Below are positions 24,509-32,895 of a stretch of DNA of 36,307 nt, in pieces. Every line of letters begins with the position of its first letter. The stretch's first letter is position 1. Location: NCBI GenBank assembly GCA_947627785.1, contig CANQXC010000108.1, positions 1 through 36,307 of the forward strand. Reading direction: 5' to 3'. The DNA is from an uncultured Clostridia bacterium (GTDB lineage: Bacteria; Bacillota; Clostridia; TANB77; CAG-508). The notes beneath the pieces are model-generated. The model ran no database searches and was not told the origin of the DNA. It saw nothing but the letters and a program-made list of their open reading frames with translations. The position numbers and the translations under genes were made by a program.

Positions 24509-25621
24509 ATGGATAAAATAAAGGTAATGACAATATTTGGAACAAGACCAGAAGCAATAAAAATGGCACCACTTGTAAAAGAATTAAAAAAAAGGGAAGA
24601 AATAGAGTGTATAGTATGTGTTACAGCACAACATAGACAAATGCTAGATCAAGTATTAGAGGTGTTTAGCATAATACCAGATTATGACTTAAATATAATG
24701 AAGGAAGGACAAACTTTAAGTGATATAACAAGTAGAGCATTAAAGGGTTTAGAGCAAGTAATAAAAGAAGTAAAACCAAATATTGTACTAGTACATGGTG
24801 ATACAACAACAACATTTGCAGGAGCACTTGCTGCATATTATAGCCAAGTAGATGTCGGCCATGTTGAGGCAGGATTAAGAACATGGAATAAATACTCACC
24901 ATATCCGGAAGAAATGAATAGACAAATGGTAGGAGTTATAGCAGACATGCATTTTGCTCCAACAGAAAATAGTAAAAACAGTTTATTAAAAGAAGGAAAG
25001 AAAATAGAAAACATATATGTAACAGGAAATACAGCAATAGATGCTTTGGCAACAACAATAAAAAAGGATTATACACATCCAGTTTTCGAATGGCTTGGAG
25101 GAGATAAGTTAATATTACTTACCGCTCATAGGAGAGAAAATTTGGGAGAGCCTATGAGACATATGTTTAAGGCAATAAAAAGAATAGTTAATGAATTTGA
25201 AGGTATAAAAGTAGTATATCCAGTACATTTAAATCCAAAGGTTAGAGAGGTAGCAAATGAAATACTTGGAAATGATGATAGAATAAGATTAATAGAACCA
25301 CTAGAGGTAATAGATTTCCATAATTTTATAAATAGAGCACATATCATTTTAACAGATAGTGGAGGAATACAAGAGGAGGCACCAGGTCTAGGAAAACCAG
25401 TATTAGTATTAAGAGATACAACAGAAAGACCAGAAGGAATAGAAGCTGGAACACTTAAACTTGCAGGAACTGATGAAGAAAAAATATATAATCTTACAAA
25501 AGAATTATTAACAAATAAAGAAACATATGAACAAATGAGTAAAGCTACAAATCCATATGGAGATGGAAAAGCAAGTAAAAGAATTGCAGATGCAATTATA
25601 AAAAGATATATAAAAGAATAA
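24509..25621 (+). CDS. wecB: UDP-N-acetylglucosamine 2-epimerase (non-hydrolysing)
   Basis: Interconverts UDP-GlcNAc and UDP-ManNAc; the latter is the donor of TagA/WecG, the preceding gene. The 370-residue product is of family length and carries GTRPEAIKMAP (10-20), HRQMLDQVL, VHGDTTTTFAGALAAYY, HVEAGLRTWNKYSPYPEE, AHRRENLGEP and DSGGIQEEAPGLGKP. B. subtilis MnaA and E. coli WecB are the model proteins. AAAGGA lies 12 nt before the ATG. It is clearly different from the second 2-epimerase at 14473, which acts on a deoxy-L-sugar intermediate. Confidence 0.95.
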   Translation: MDKIKVMTIFGTRPEAIKMAPLVKELKKREEIECIVCVTAQHRQMLDQVLEVFSIIPDYDLNIMKEGQTLSDITSRALKGLEQVIKEVKPNIVLVHGDTTTTFAGALAAYYSQVDVGHVEAGLRTWNKYSPYPEEMNRQMVGVIADMHFAPTENSKNSLLKEGKKIENIYVTGNTAIDALATTIKKDYTHPVFEWLGGDKLILLTAHRRENLGEPMRHMFKAIKRIVNEFEGIKVVYPVHLNPKVREVANEILGNDDRIRLIEPLEVIDFHNFINRAHIILTDSGGIQEEAPGLGKPVLVLRDTTERPEGIEAGTLKLAGTDEEKIYNLTKELLTNKETYEQMSKATNPYGDGKASKRIADAIIKRYIKE

Positions 25622-25675
25622 GATATCGATTTAACTAAATACTAATTATATAAAATAAAAAAGAGGTTATTTTAA

Positions 25676-26614
25676 ATGAAAAAAATATCGATAGTCATAC
25701 CAATGTATTATGAACAAGAAGTTGCTACTGAATGTTACAATAGAGTTACATCTGTCTGTAAAAATATTGCAGATTACGAATATGAAATAATATTTGTAAA
25801 TGATGGAAGTAAAGACAAAACATTAGAAATTCTTGAAAGTATTGCTAAGCAAAATAAGGCTGTAAAAATAATTTCATTTTCAAGAAACTTTGGACATCAA
25901 GCTGCTGTTACTGCTGGATTAAAATTTGTAACAGGAGATGCAATAGTTATAATAGATGCAGATTTACAAGATCCGCCAGAATTAATTCCAGAAATGTTGA
26001 ACCTTTGGGAACAAGGTAACGAAGTAATTTATGGAAAGAGGAAAGAAAGAGAAGGTGAATCTAAATTTAAACTTCTCACAGCAAGTATGTTTTATAAAAC
26101 GCTAAATGCATTATCAGATGTAGAAATACCAGAAAACACAGGCGATTTTAGATTAGTAGATAGAAAGGTGGTAGATGTAGTAAATGCATTGCCAGAACAT
26201 AATAAATTTTTAAGAGGTTTATTTAGTTGGGTTGGTTTCAAGCAGTATGAATATGAATATAATCGTAAAGAACGTTTTGCCGGAAAAACAAAATATCCAT
26301 TAAAAAAGATGTTAAAACTTGCATCAGATGGAATAATAAGTTTTTCAACAAAACCCTTAAAATTATTAGCTGGTTTAGGAATATTTTCCATATTAATATC
26401 AATTGCTATTTTAATATATGCACTGATATCATATGCATTTGACTTAAATAATTTAACTGCAGGATGGACATCACTTATGGTAGCAATTACTTTTTTTGCA
26501 GGTGTTCAGCTTTTATCAATATGGATAATGTCCGAATACATTGGAAGAATCTATGATGAAACGAAAAATAGACCACAATATATAATTGATAAAATGATAA
26601 ATATAGATAAATAA
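25676..26614 (+). CDS. Polyprenyl-phosphate glycosyltransferase, GtrB/DPM1-like (copy A)
   Basis: A 312-residue GT2 enzyme with two C-terminal membrane helices (about 228-255 and 263-290), the architecture of GtrB, CsbB and ArnC. It would transfer a sugar from a nucleotide donor to undecaprenyl phosphate on the inner face. Seen motifs: ISIVIPMYYEQE, VNDGSKDKT (41-49), DADLQDPPELIPE (94-106), NTGDFRLVDR and the amphipathic RFAGKTKYPLKKM. The GT-C-like gene follows after 17 bp, the usual partner that uses the lipid-linked sugar outside. Similar to the gene at 30130. Confidence 0.92.
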   Translation: MKKISIVIPMYYEQEVATECYNRVTSVCKNIADYEYEIIFVNDGSKDKTLEILESIAKQNKAVKIISFSRNFGHQAAVTAGLKFVTGDAIVIIDADLQDPPELIPEMLNLWEQGNEVIYGKRKEREGESKFKLLTASMFYKTLNALSDVEIPENTGDFRLVDRKVVDVVNALPEHNKFLRGLFSWVGFKQYEYEYNRKERFAGKTKYPLKKMLKLASDGIISFSTKPLKLLAGLGIFSILISIAILIYALISYAFDLNNLTAGWTSLMVAITFFAGVQLLSIWIMSEYIGRIYDETKNRPQYIIDKMINIDK

Positions 26615-26631
26615 AGAATAGGAAAAAATAA

Positions 26632-28125
26632 ATGAAAGAAAATCAAGGTTTAAAAATTTGTAATATACATGAAATATTTAAATATTTCATACTAATAGCA
26701 TATCTAATAGTAACAATTCTGTTTACAATTTCAATGGCAAGTAGAGGATATTTGAACTTTTTTATATTTCTATTTTCAACAATTGCTTTAATATTATCAA
26801 TTATATTAGTAAAAAAGAAAAAAATAAAAATTAATAGAAAAGTACTAATTATATTATTTATATTTGCAATTATATTAAGAATAAGTGTATTTACTTTAAT
26901 TTATCATAAACCATATATAAGTGATTATTCGTTTTTTTATGAAAATGCAACTAATTTTTCAAAAAACGGTGCACTTGATAGTAGATATATTTCTATATTT
27001 CCATACTTAATGCCTTATATAGCTATACTAGGAACATTTTTTAAAGTCTTTAATAGTAATAACTATTTATTAGTAGTCTTATTAAATACAATATTTGACT
27101 TGATAACAACAATTATTATGTATAAAATATTTAGTAAGAAAAATAAACAAAAAGGAATAATTGCTGCAATGTTGTGGTTAATAAACCCTATAAATATTGT
27201 TTGGACAACGATTTGTTGTCCAGTAGTTATAGTAAATTGTGGAATAACTTGTTCATTATATATTTTTGAAAAAATAAAGTATGTAATTACTGAAAATTAT
27301 AGCGTAATAAAGCTAATATTATTAAATTTACTATATGGAGTAGTATTAGGAGTTACAAATATTTTTAGACCAATTATAATTATTATGATTATTGCTACAT
27401 TTATGTATTACATATACGAAATTGTTTTCAATATAAAAAAACAAGTGAAAAGTATATTTGTAATTCTAGGATTTGCAATATCTATAAGTATATATATTAT
27501 AATCAATATTACTTCAAATGCTTTAATTTCTAAAACAATAGGAGCGAAAGTTTCAATAATGCCAGGTTGGACTCTGTATTTAGGAAGCAATGTAGAATAT
27601 AATGGAACATGGAACCAGGAATCAAGTAATGAATATGAAAAATTAAGAAATGACAAAAGCCTTTCAGCAGAGGGCATACAAAAAGTTCTAAAAGAAAAAG
27701 CGATAGATCAATATAAGAAAAATGGCATATCAAATGTTAAACTTTTTATAGAAAAATTTAAAGTATTAACAAATTTTGTAGCAGGATATGCATATTTTAA
27801 TTTAACATCAACTGCAACAATTAATAATATTATTTTATTTGTTGTTAGAGCATATTTAGAGGTTATGATGTTCGTAATAATTTTGCTTAATATTTATTCA
27901 TATAAATATACAATTAAAAACATGCAAAATTTCCAAAATATGCTAATATATATTTTAGCAGTGATAGGAATTATTTCTTCGCATTTACTGGTAGAAGTAA
28001 GTCCTAGATATATAATGCCAGTATTTCCAATGATTACAGTTATAGCTGCTATAACTATTTGTGAAATATTTAATGAAGAAAAGAATATAACTTATAATAA
28101 GGAAAATAAAGGAGGGAGTAAGTAA
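26632..28125 (+). CDS. GT-C-like polytopic membrane glycosyltransferase
   Basis: A 497-residue protein with about 11-13 membrane segments and an acidic first outer loop (HKPYISDYSFFYENA, Asp98), the usual catalytic position of GT39/ArnT-type GT-C enzymes that use polyprenyl-phosphate sugars. A soluble section of about 100 residues (330-400, containing GTWNQESSNEYEKLRND) lies outside before the last helices. Its place right after a GtrB-like gene fits transfer of the lipid-linked sugar to a glycan on the outer face. The ribosome binding site is weak. Fold class is fairly clear; substrate is not. Confidence 0.75.
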   Translation: MKENQGLKICNIHEIFKYFILIAYLIVTILFTISMASRGYLNFFIFLFSTIALILSIILVKKKKIKINRKVLIILFIFAIILRISVFTLIYHKPYISDYSFFYENATNFSKNGALDSRYISIFPYLMPYIAILGTFFKVFNSNNYLLVVLLNTIFDLITTIIMYKIFSKKNKQKGIIAAMLWLINPINIVWTTICCPVVIVNCGITCSLYIFEKIKYVITENYSVIKLILLNLLYGVVLGVTNIFRPIIIIMIIATFMYYIYEIVFNIKKQVKSIFVILGFAISISIYIIINITSNALISKTIGAKVSIMPGWTLYLGSNVEYNGTWNQESSNEYEKLRNDKSLSAEGIQKVLKEKAIDQYKKNGISNVKLFIEKFKVLTNFVAGYAYFNLTSTATINNIILFVVRAYLEVMMFVIILLNIYSYKYTIKNMQNFQNMLIYILAVIGIISSHLLVEVSPRYIMPVFPMITVIAAITICEIFNEEKNITYNKENKGGSK

Positions 28126-28126
28126 G

Positions 28127-28441
28127 ATGAATCAACTAATAGCACTGTTATTGCCAAGTATAGTAAGTTTAAAAGTATATGATAAAATATATGGCGAGGA
28201 AAGAAACCTTAGTAAGAGAACAGAAAAATACCTAAGAAGCGTATTATTTGTAAATCTATTTTCATATATAATAACAATATATATTTTTAGAGTACAATAC
28301 TTTGTATTTAATAATCCATTTACAACTAAATATATAATCTTGGCAGTAGCAATAGCAATAATATTTCCAATAATAGAAAAGATAATAAATGACAATATAA
28401 GAATAGGAATAAAGGTGGAAAAAAATGAAGAAAAAGATTAA
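28127..28441 (+). CDS. Small membrane protein of unknown function
   Basis: A 104-residue protein with about three hydrophobic segments (roughly 2-18, 38-57 and 67-87) and charged stretches between (KVYDKIYGEERNLSKRTEKY). I do not recognise a family. It is too short and has too few helices for a GtrA-type flippase. GGAGGG precedes the ATG, which lies 1 bp after the previous stop, and its 3' end overlaps the next gene by 17 bp, so the three genes are translationally coupled. A helper for the flanking GT-C-like or phosphoglycerol transferase is possible but unproven. Confidence 0.75.
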   Translation: MNQLIALLLPSIVSLKVYDKIYGEERNLSKRTEKYLRSVLFVNLFSYIITIYIFRVQYFVFNNPFTTKYIILAVAIAIIFPIIEKIINDNIRIGIKVEKNEEKD

Positions 28442-29981
28442 AAATTTAATAGTATTTATCTTTTTACTATTATCATCAATAATGATAATTGGTTCAATAT
28501 ACTATCATAAAGAATATCCTAAACAGGATTTTGACCAATTATTATTTTATATATCAAATGGAGTAGAATATACAGCACCAAGTGTTGTAAATAATGTAAT
28601 ATTTTCATGTATAATACCAATAATATTATTATGCTTAATTTTAGTTGCATTTACAATAAAAAATACAAGAAGAAATACATATTTAATACTAAAAATAAGA
28701 AGGAAGGAAATGAAAATACAATTATATCCAATAAAAATTATAGCAAACCATAGAGTAAAATACACAATATCAGTTGTTATAATAGCGATAATATTTGTTA
28801 TTTTTAGTTTTAAGATAGACCAGTATGTAATAAATAAAATAGAGCCAACTTATCTTTATGATAAGTATTATGTAAATGGAGAGAATGTAAATATAACATT
28901 TCCAGAAAAAAAGAGAAATTTAATAATGATAGTTGTAGAAAGTTTAGAAAATACAGTATTGAGTAAGGCAAATGGTGGAGCATGGGAATATTCAATAGTG
29001 CCAGAACTAGAGCAAATAGCTATTGAGAATACAAGTTTTTCAAATAATGAGCATATAGGTGGAGCCTATGAAGCATATGGAGCCAATTTCTCAGCAGGAG
29101 GAAACGTAGCAATAACAGCAGGAATTCCTTTAAAAACAATAGATATATTAAAAGACAAAAATGATTATAGGGGAAATGGAAAATTTGTTGCAGGTGCATA
29201 TGCATTAGGAGAAATTTTACAAAAAGAAGGATACAATTTGGAAATAATGATGGGTTCAGAAGCAACATTTGGAGGACGACAACAATATTATTCAACAAAT
29301 GGAAATTATAAAATATTTGACGTAAATTATGCGATAGAGCATGGAAAAATGAAAACAGAAGATAAAGTATGGTGGGGGTTTGAAGATGATAAGTTATATA
29401 AATGGTCAAAAGAAGAAATAACAAACTTAGCGAGCAAAGGAAAGCCGTTTAATTATATAATGCTTACAGCAGATACACATTTCACAGATGGATATTTAAG
29501 TCCAAATGCGGAAAATAAATTTGAAACTCAATATGAAAATGTATATGCATACTCATCAAAATCAATTAATGAATTTGTGGAATGGATAAAAGCACAAGAA
29601 TTCTATGAGAATACAACAATAGTTATCGTAGGAGACCATTTAGGTATGCAAGTAGAATTTTACGAATCAAGAACAAATAAAGATTATGAAAGAACGATAT
29701 ATAATGCTATAATAAATCCATGTGTAGAAACAAAAAATAATAAAAATAGAATATTTACATCAATGGACTTATATCCAACAATACTTGCAAGTATTGGAGT
29801 TCAAATAGAAGGTGAACGTATAGGATTAGGAACGAATCTTTATTCAGATGTTCCAACACTTGCAGAAGAATTAGGATTTGAATATTTAAACAATGAGATA
29901 AAGAAAAATTCAACATTTTATAATGAAAAAATTTTGGGTGAAGATTATTATGTAATGAGAAATCAAGACAAAAATAATTAA
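28425..29981 (+). CDS. OpgB/LtaS-like phosphoglycerol transferase (sulfatase fold)
   Basis: A 518-residue membrane protein with about three N-terminal helices (8-26, 58-78, 113-130) and an extracytoplasmic alkaline-phosphatase-superfamily domain. Metal-site stretches are VVESLENT (170-177), ADTHFTDG near 350 and VIVGDHLG near 410. The segment YGANFSAGGNVAITAGIPL (218-236) lines up with the OpgB/MdoB nucleophile region (there GTGWTIAGMVASQCGIPL), placing Ser223 where Thr normally acts. FGGRQQYYSTNG matches the next OpgB stretch. It probably moves glycerol phosphate from phosphatidylglycerol to the glycan. Closer to OpgB than to LtaS by these motifs. Overlap with the preceding gene shows coupling. 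Confidence 0.85.
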   Translation: MKKKIKNLIVFIFLLLSSIMIIGSIYYHKEYPKQDFDQLLFYISNGVEYTAPSVVNNVIFSCIIPIILLCLILVAFTIKNTRRNTYLILKIRRKEMKIQLYPIKIIANHRVKYTISVVIIAIIFVIFSFKIDQYVINKIEPTYLYDKYYVNGENVNITFPEKKRNLIMIVVESLENTVLSKANGGAWEYSIVPELEQIAIENTSFSNNEHIGGAYEAYGANFSAGGNVAITAGIPLKTIDILKDKNDYRGNGKFVAGAYALGEILQKEGYNLEIMMGSEATFGGRQQYYSTNGNYKIFDVNYAIEHGKMKTEDKVWWGFEDDKLYKWSKEEITNLASKGKPFNYIMLTADTHFTDGYLSPNAENKFETQYENVYAYSSKSINEFVEWIKAQEFYENTTIVIVGDHLGMQVEFYESRTNKDYERTIYNAIINPCVETKNNKNRIFTSMDLYPTILASIGVQIEGERIGLGTNLYSDVPTLAEELGFEYLNNEIKKNSTFYNEKILGEDYYVMRNQDKNN

Positions 29982-30008
29982 TATATAAATTTAAAAATAA
30001 AGGTAAAT

Positions 30009-30082
30009 AAGCTATATGTTTTAATATTTCTAAATGAGAAATAATACTAATTTAAAAAAATAAATTAATCATATAGCTTTTA
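30009..30082 (+). terminator. Possible terminator or hairpin after the phosphoglycerol transferase gene
   Basis: AAGCTATATG (30009-30018) pairs perfectly with CATATAGCTT (30070-30079), followed by TTTA. The enclosed 51 nt contain a smaller ATTTCT/AGAAAT hairpin. The large loop and short T-run make termination uncertain. Confidence 0.35.
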
Positions 30083-30129
30083 TCTTAAAAGTAATTCAGA
30101 GAATTTATATAAAAGGAGATGTAAGTTAA

Positions 30130-31101
30130 ATGAAAAAAATAACTATAATAATTCCAGCATATAATGAAGAAGCAACAATATATAAACTATACGCAAGACT
30201 AAGCAATGTAGTAAATCAAATAAAATATTATGAATTTGAGATACTATTTATAAATGATGGAAGTAAAGATAAAACAAGAGAAATGTTAAAAGAATTAAGA
30301 AATAAAGATAATAGAGTTTCATATCTAAACTTTTCTAGAAATTTTGGAAAAGAAGTCGCAATGATTGCTGGAATGGATTATTCAACAGGAGATGCAGTAG
30401 TTTTTATGGATGCTGACTTACAAGACCCACCAGAATTAATACCAGAATTAATAAAATATTGGGAAGAAGGATATGATGATGTATATGCCAGAAGGAGAAG
30501 TAGAAAAGGAGAAACATTCTTAAAAAAATTTACATCAAAAATGTACTATAAAGTGTTACAAAGTTTAACTAGAGTTGAAATACAGAAAGATACAGGAGAT
30601 TTTAGATTATTAGATAGAAGATGTATAAATGCATTGAAAAGAATGAGAGAATCACAAAGATGTTCAAAAAGCATGTTTAGTTGGATAGGTTATAAGAAAA
30701 AAGAAGTATTGTTTGATAGAGATCCTAGAATAGCTGGAACTACTAAATGGAACTATAAAAAACTAATGGATTTGGCAATAGATGGTATAACTTCTTTTAC
30801 AACTTCACCATTAAGGCTATCAACATATCTAAGCATACCAACATTTATGATGCTATTTGTGTACTTGGTGTATGTAATAGCAAAATGTTTAACTTATGAT
30901 GTTCCATTACAGGCATTTCAAGCACTCATATTAATATGTTTATTCTTTTTTGGAACTATTATATTGTTAATAGGAATTATAGGAGAATATTTAGGAAGAA
31001 TATTTAATGAAACAAAAAATAGACCATTATATTTTGTTGATGATTACAATGGAGAAAGAGAAACAAATGATGAAAAAGCAAAAAAAATACAAGAAATATA
31101 A
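30130..31101 (+). CDS. Polyprenyl-phosphate glycosyltransferase, GtrB/DPM1-like (copy B)
   Basis: A 323-residue GT2 with two C-terminal helices (about 232-256 and 262-290), same family as the gene at 25676. Motifs: ITIIIPAYNEEATI, INDGSKDKTRE, FMDADLQDPPELIPELI, DTGDFRLLDRR and IAGTTKWNYKKLMDLAIDG. It would load a sugar on undecaprenyl phosphate for use outside the cell. AAAGGAG lies upstream of the ATG, but the gap of 148 bp with a hairpin may separate it from the main operon. It is the last plus-strand gene before a convergent terminator. A second donor for the same or another GT-C enzyme is likely. Confidence 0.92.
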   Translation: MKKITIIIPAYNEEATIYKLYARLSNVVNQIKYYEFEILFINDGSKDKTREMLKELRNKDNRVSYLNFSRNFGKEVAMIAGMDYSTGDAVVFMDADLQDPPELIPELIKYWEEGYDDVYARRRSRKGETFLKKFTSKMYYKVLQSLTRVEIQKDTGDFRLLDRRCINALKRMRESQRCSKSMFSWIGYKKKEVLFDRDPRIAGTTKWNYKKLMDLAIDGITSFTTSPLRLSTYLSIPTFMMLFVYLVYVIAKCLTYDVPLQAFQALILICLFFFGTIILLIGIIGEYLGRIFNETKNRPLYFVDDYNGERETNDEKAKKIQEI

Positions 31102-31169
31102 AACTACCCGCTAACGTAAATCAAAGCTTTGTGGGTGAATACTTGAGAAGCTTGTTGTTACAGAATAAA

Positions 31170-31233
31170 AAAAGAGAGGTATATATGTGAAGTGAACGAT
31201 AGGGGGTTCATTTCAATATGTACGCTCTCTTTT
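31170..31233. terminator. Long hairpin between convergent genes, bidirectional terminator
   Basis: Three stacked helices give about 26 paired bases: AAAAGAGAG/CTCTCTTTT (31170-31178, 31225-31233), GTATATAT with ATATGTAC (31179-31186, 31216-31223), and GAAGTGAAC/GTTCATTTC (31189-31197, 31206-31214), closing an 8-nt loop. Small bulges and two G-T pairs only. T-rich sequence follows on both strands. It is longer than an average terminator. Confidence 0.75.
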
Positions 31234-31269
31234 GTTTATTTAATGTAAAGTAACGAAGCTAGTTTAAAT

Positions 31270-32895
31270 TTAGGAGCAATCTTTCATTGTGCTAGAGGGT
31301 GAGTTTTTTATTAACAAACAAAAAGCTAAAGTAAAATAAATAGTAAAGCTTAAAGAATTTAATAAATTACCAGACATATAAGCAATTCCAAATAAAAATA
31401 CAATTGTAATAGCTGCTAATAAATTTATAATATTTAAATTCTTAAACTTTTTGTTATTTAAGTTGGTGTCTGCATTAGCAAATAAGCCTTGTTTATGTAA
31501 AAATATAAAATATTTATAAACAAATATTCCAAGAAGAATAAAATATGGGGCAAAAACTAATATTGTTCCAATAATACCAAGAGCATAATATTGCACAACA
31601 AAATCTCTTTCAATATTAAAAATATTTTGTAATCTAACATTTGTAATTCCGAAAAATATATCCATAGGATTATTATTAATTTCAACAACTCTTTTTATAA
31701 TGGAAGTTTCAATGTATCTATAATCGGTAGTTAAAGAAATATCGTTTTGTAAGAAATTATACCAAAATTCAGGGTCATATTTGTAAGGATAATTTATAAA
31801 CAAGAATTGTTCGTTTAATTGTTTAGGTTCATAATTTTCTTCAATAAAATTAATCATGTAATCATAAGACGTATTATTAGAAGTGGCTGAATTTTCAGGT
31901 GGTAAAGGTGTGTTTAAATCTACACTACTTTCATTTTTTATGTTTAAATCTACATCTTCACTTACGGAATTTATTATTTCTTGTTCATTATAAGAATCTG
32001 TTGAATTTTTACCAAAGTTTTCTATAACAGTTGCACGCTCATTTAATCTGTTAAACATTGGATTAATTGGCAATAGTAAACTATAAATTAACAATATAAT
32101 ACCAATAGGTATATATTTTTTAATTTTACAAGATTGTTTTTTAATTAGCCCAATAAATACAAAGGCAAATATAGTATAAACAAAAACTATTACTATGCCA
32201 AAAACAGAAACTCTAGTGCATAATAGAATAAGTGCAAAAACATTAAAAAGGACAATAGTCCAATTTTTCAAATTAACGTGTTGTATATATGAATAAATCA
32301 TAAAAGGTAAGAACATAATTAAAATTGCACCAATTTGGTTTCCAAATTCAAATAGACCTTTAGAAGCTAAATCCATGTATGTATAAGAAGAGGTAGGATT
32401 AAACCATTCAAAGAAATTAGCTTTAATTTTAACATCACTATAATTACCATAAGAAAATCCGAGTAAATTACTAACGATAATTAATAAACTAATAATAATA
32501 CATAGATACTTCATAATTCTAATAATATCATAACTAGAAATTTTTGATTTATATAGGCAATATATTAATAAAAAAGGTGATATCATTTTAACAAAATATA
32601 AAGCTTCTTTAAGAATAGAATAATTAAAATCTCCAGGAACTAAAGAATTAAAAGAAGAAGCATTTATATGATGAAAAATAAAATATACAACGAGTAATAA
32701 AGGATAAATTAATAAATAATACTTGTTTTTATTTTTGCTAGTAAAAAAATAGTATGCAAATAGGGCAGATATTATAATAACTCTAATCAAAGTAGATATA
32801 GAGTTATAAAAAATTTTTATATCAAATATTGGTTGTATTATTAAAAATATAATTAATATTTTATTTATTATATTATTTATTTTTAGTTGTTTCAT
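31270..32895 (-). CDS. O-antigen ligase/polymerase-like membrane protein
   Basis: A polytopic protein of 541 residues with about 11-12 membrane segments and, between roughly residues 275 and 435, a large outer loop, the topology of WaaL/Wzy family proteins. The loop includes a Ser/Asn/Asp/Glu-rich insert (SVSEDVDLNIKNESSVDL) of no known fold. LCTRVSVFGIVIVFVY carries the conserved Arg after a helix expected of the family. An in-frame TTG at 32910 overlaps the ribosome binding site GGAG; the ATG at 32895 is preferred. It overlaps the end of tagO by 23 bp and is coupled to it. It may polymerise or attach the glycan whose synthesis begins with TagO. Confidence 0.8.
   Translation of the reverse strand: MKQLKINNIINKILIIFLIIQPIFDIKIFYNSISTLIRVIIISALFAYYFFTSKNKNKYYLLIYPLLLVVYFIFHHINASSFNSLVPGDFNYSILKEALYFVKMISPFLLIYCLYKSKISSYDIIRIMKYLCIIISLLIIVSNLLGFSYGNYSDVKIKANFFEWFNPTSSYTYMDLASKGLFEFGNQIGAILIMFLPFMIYSYIQHVNLKNWTIVLFNVFALILLCTRVSVFGIVIVFVYTIFAFVFIGLIKKQSCKIKKYIPIGIILLIYSLLLPINPMFNRLNERATVIENFGKNSTDSYNEQEIINSVSEDVDLNIKNESSVDLNTPLPPENSATSNNTSYDYMINFIEENYEPKQLNEQFLFINYPYKYDPEFWYNFLQNDISLTTDYRYIETSIIKRVVEINNNPMDIFFGITNVRLQNIFNIERDFVVQYYALGIIGTILVFAPYFILLGIFVYKYFIFLHKQGLFANADTNLNNKKFKNLNIINLLAAITIVFLFGIAYMSGNLLNSLSFTIYFTLAFCLLIKNSPSSTMKDCS

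Noticed and set aside
28127..28441. GtrA-type flippase
   Set aside because: Only about three hydrophobic segments and no GtrA-like motif; four helices are expected.
9038..31101. Classical Wzx/Wzy capsule locus
   Set aside because: No Wzx flippase or Wzz-like chain-length protein was seen; the export genes are of the ABC type.
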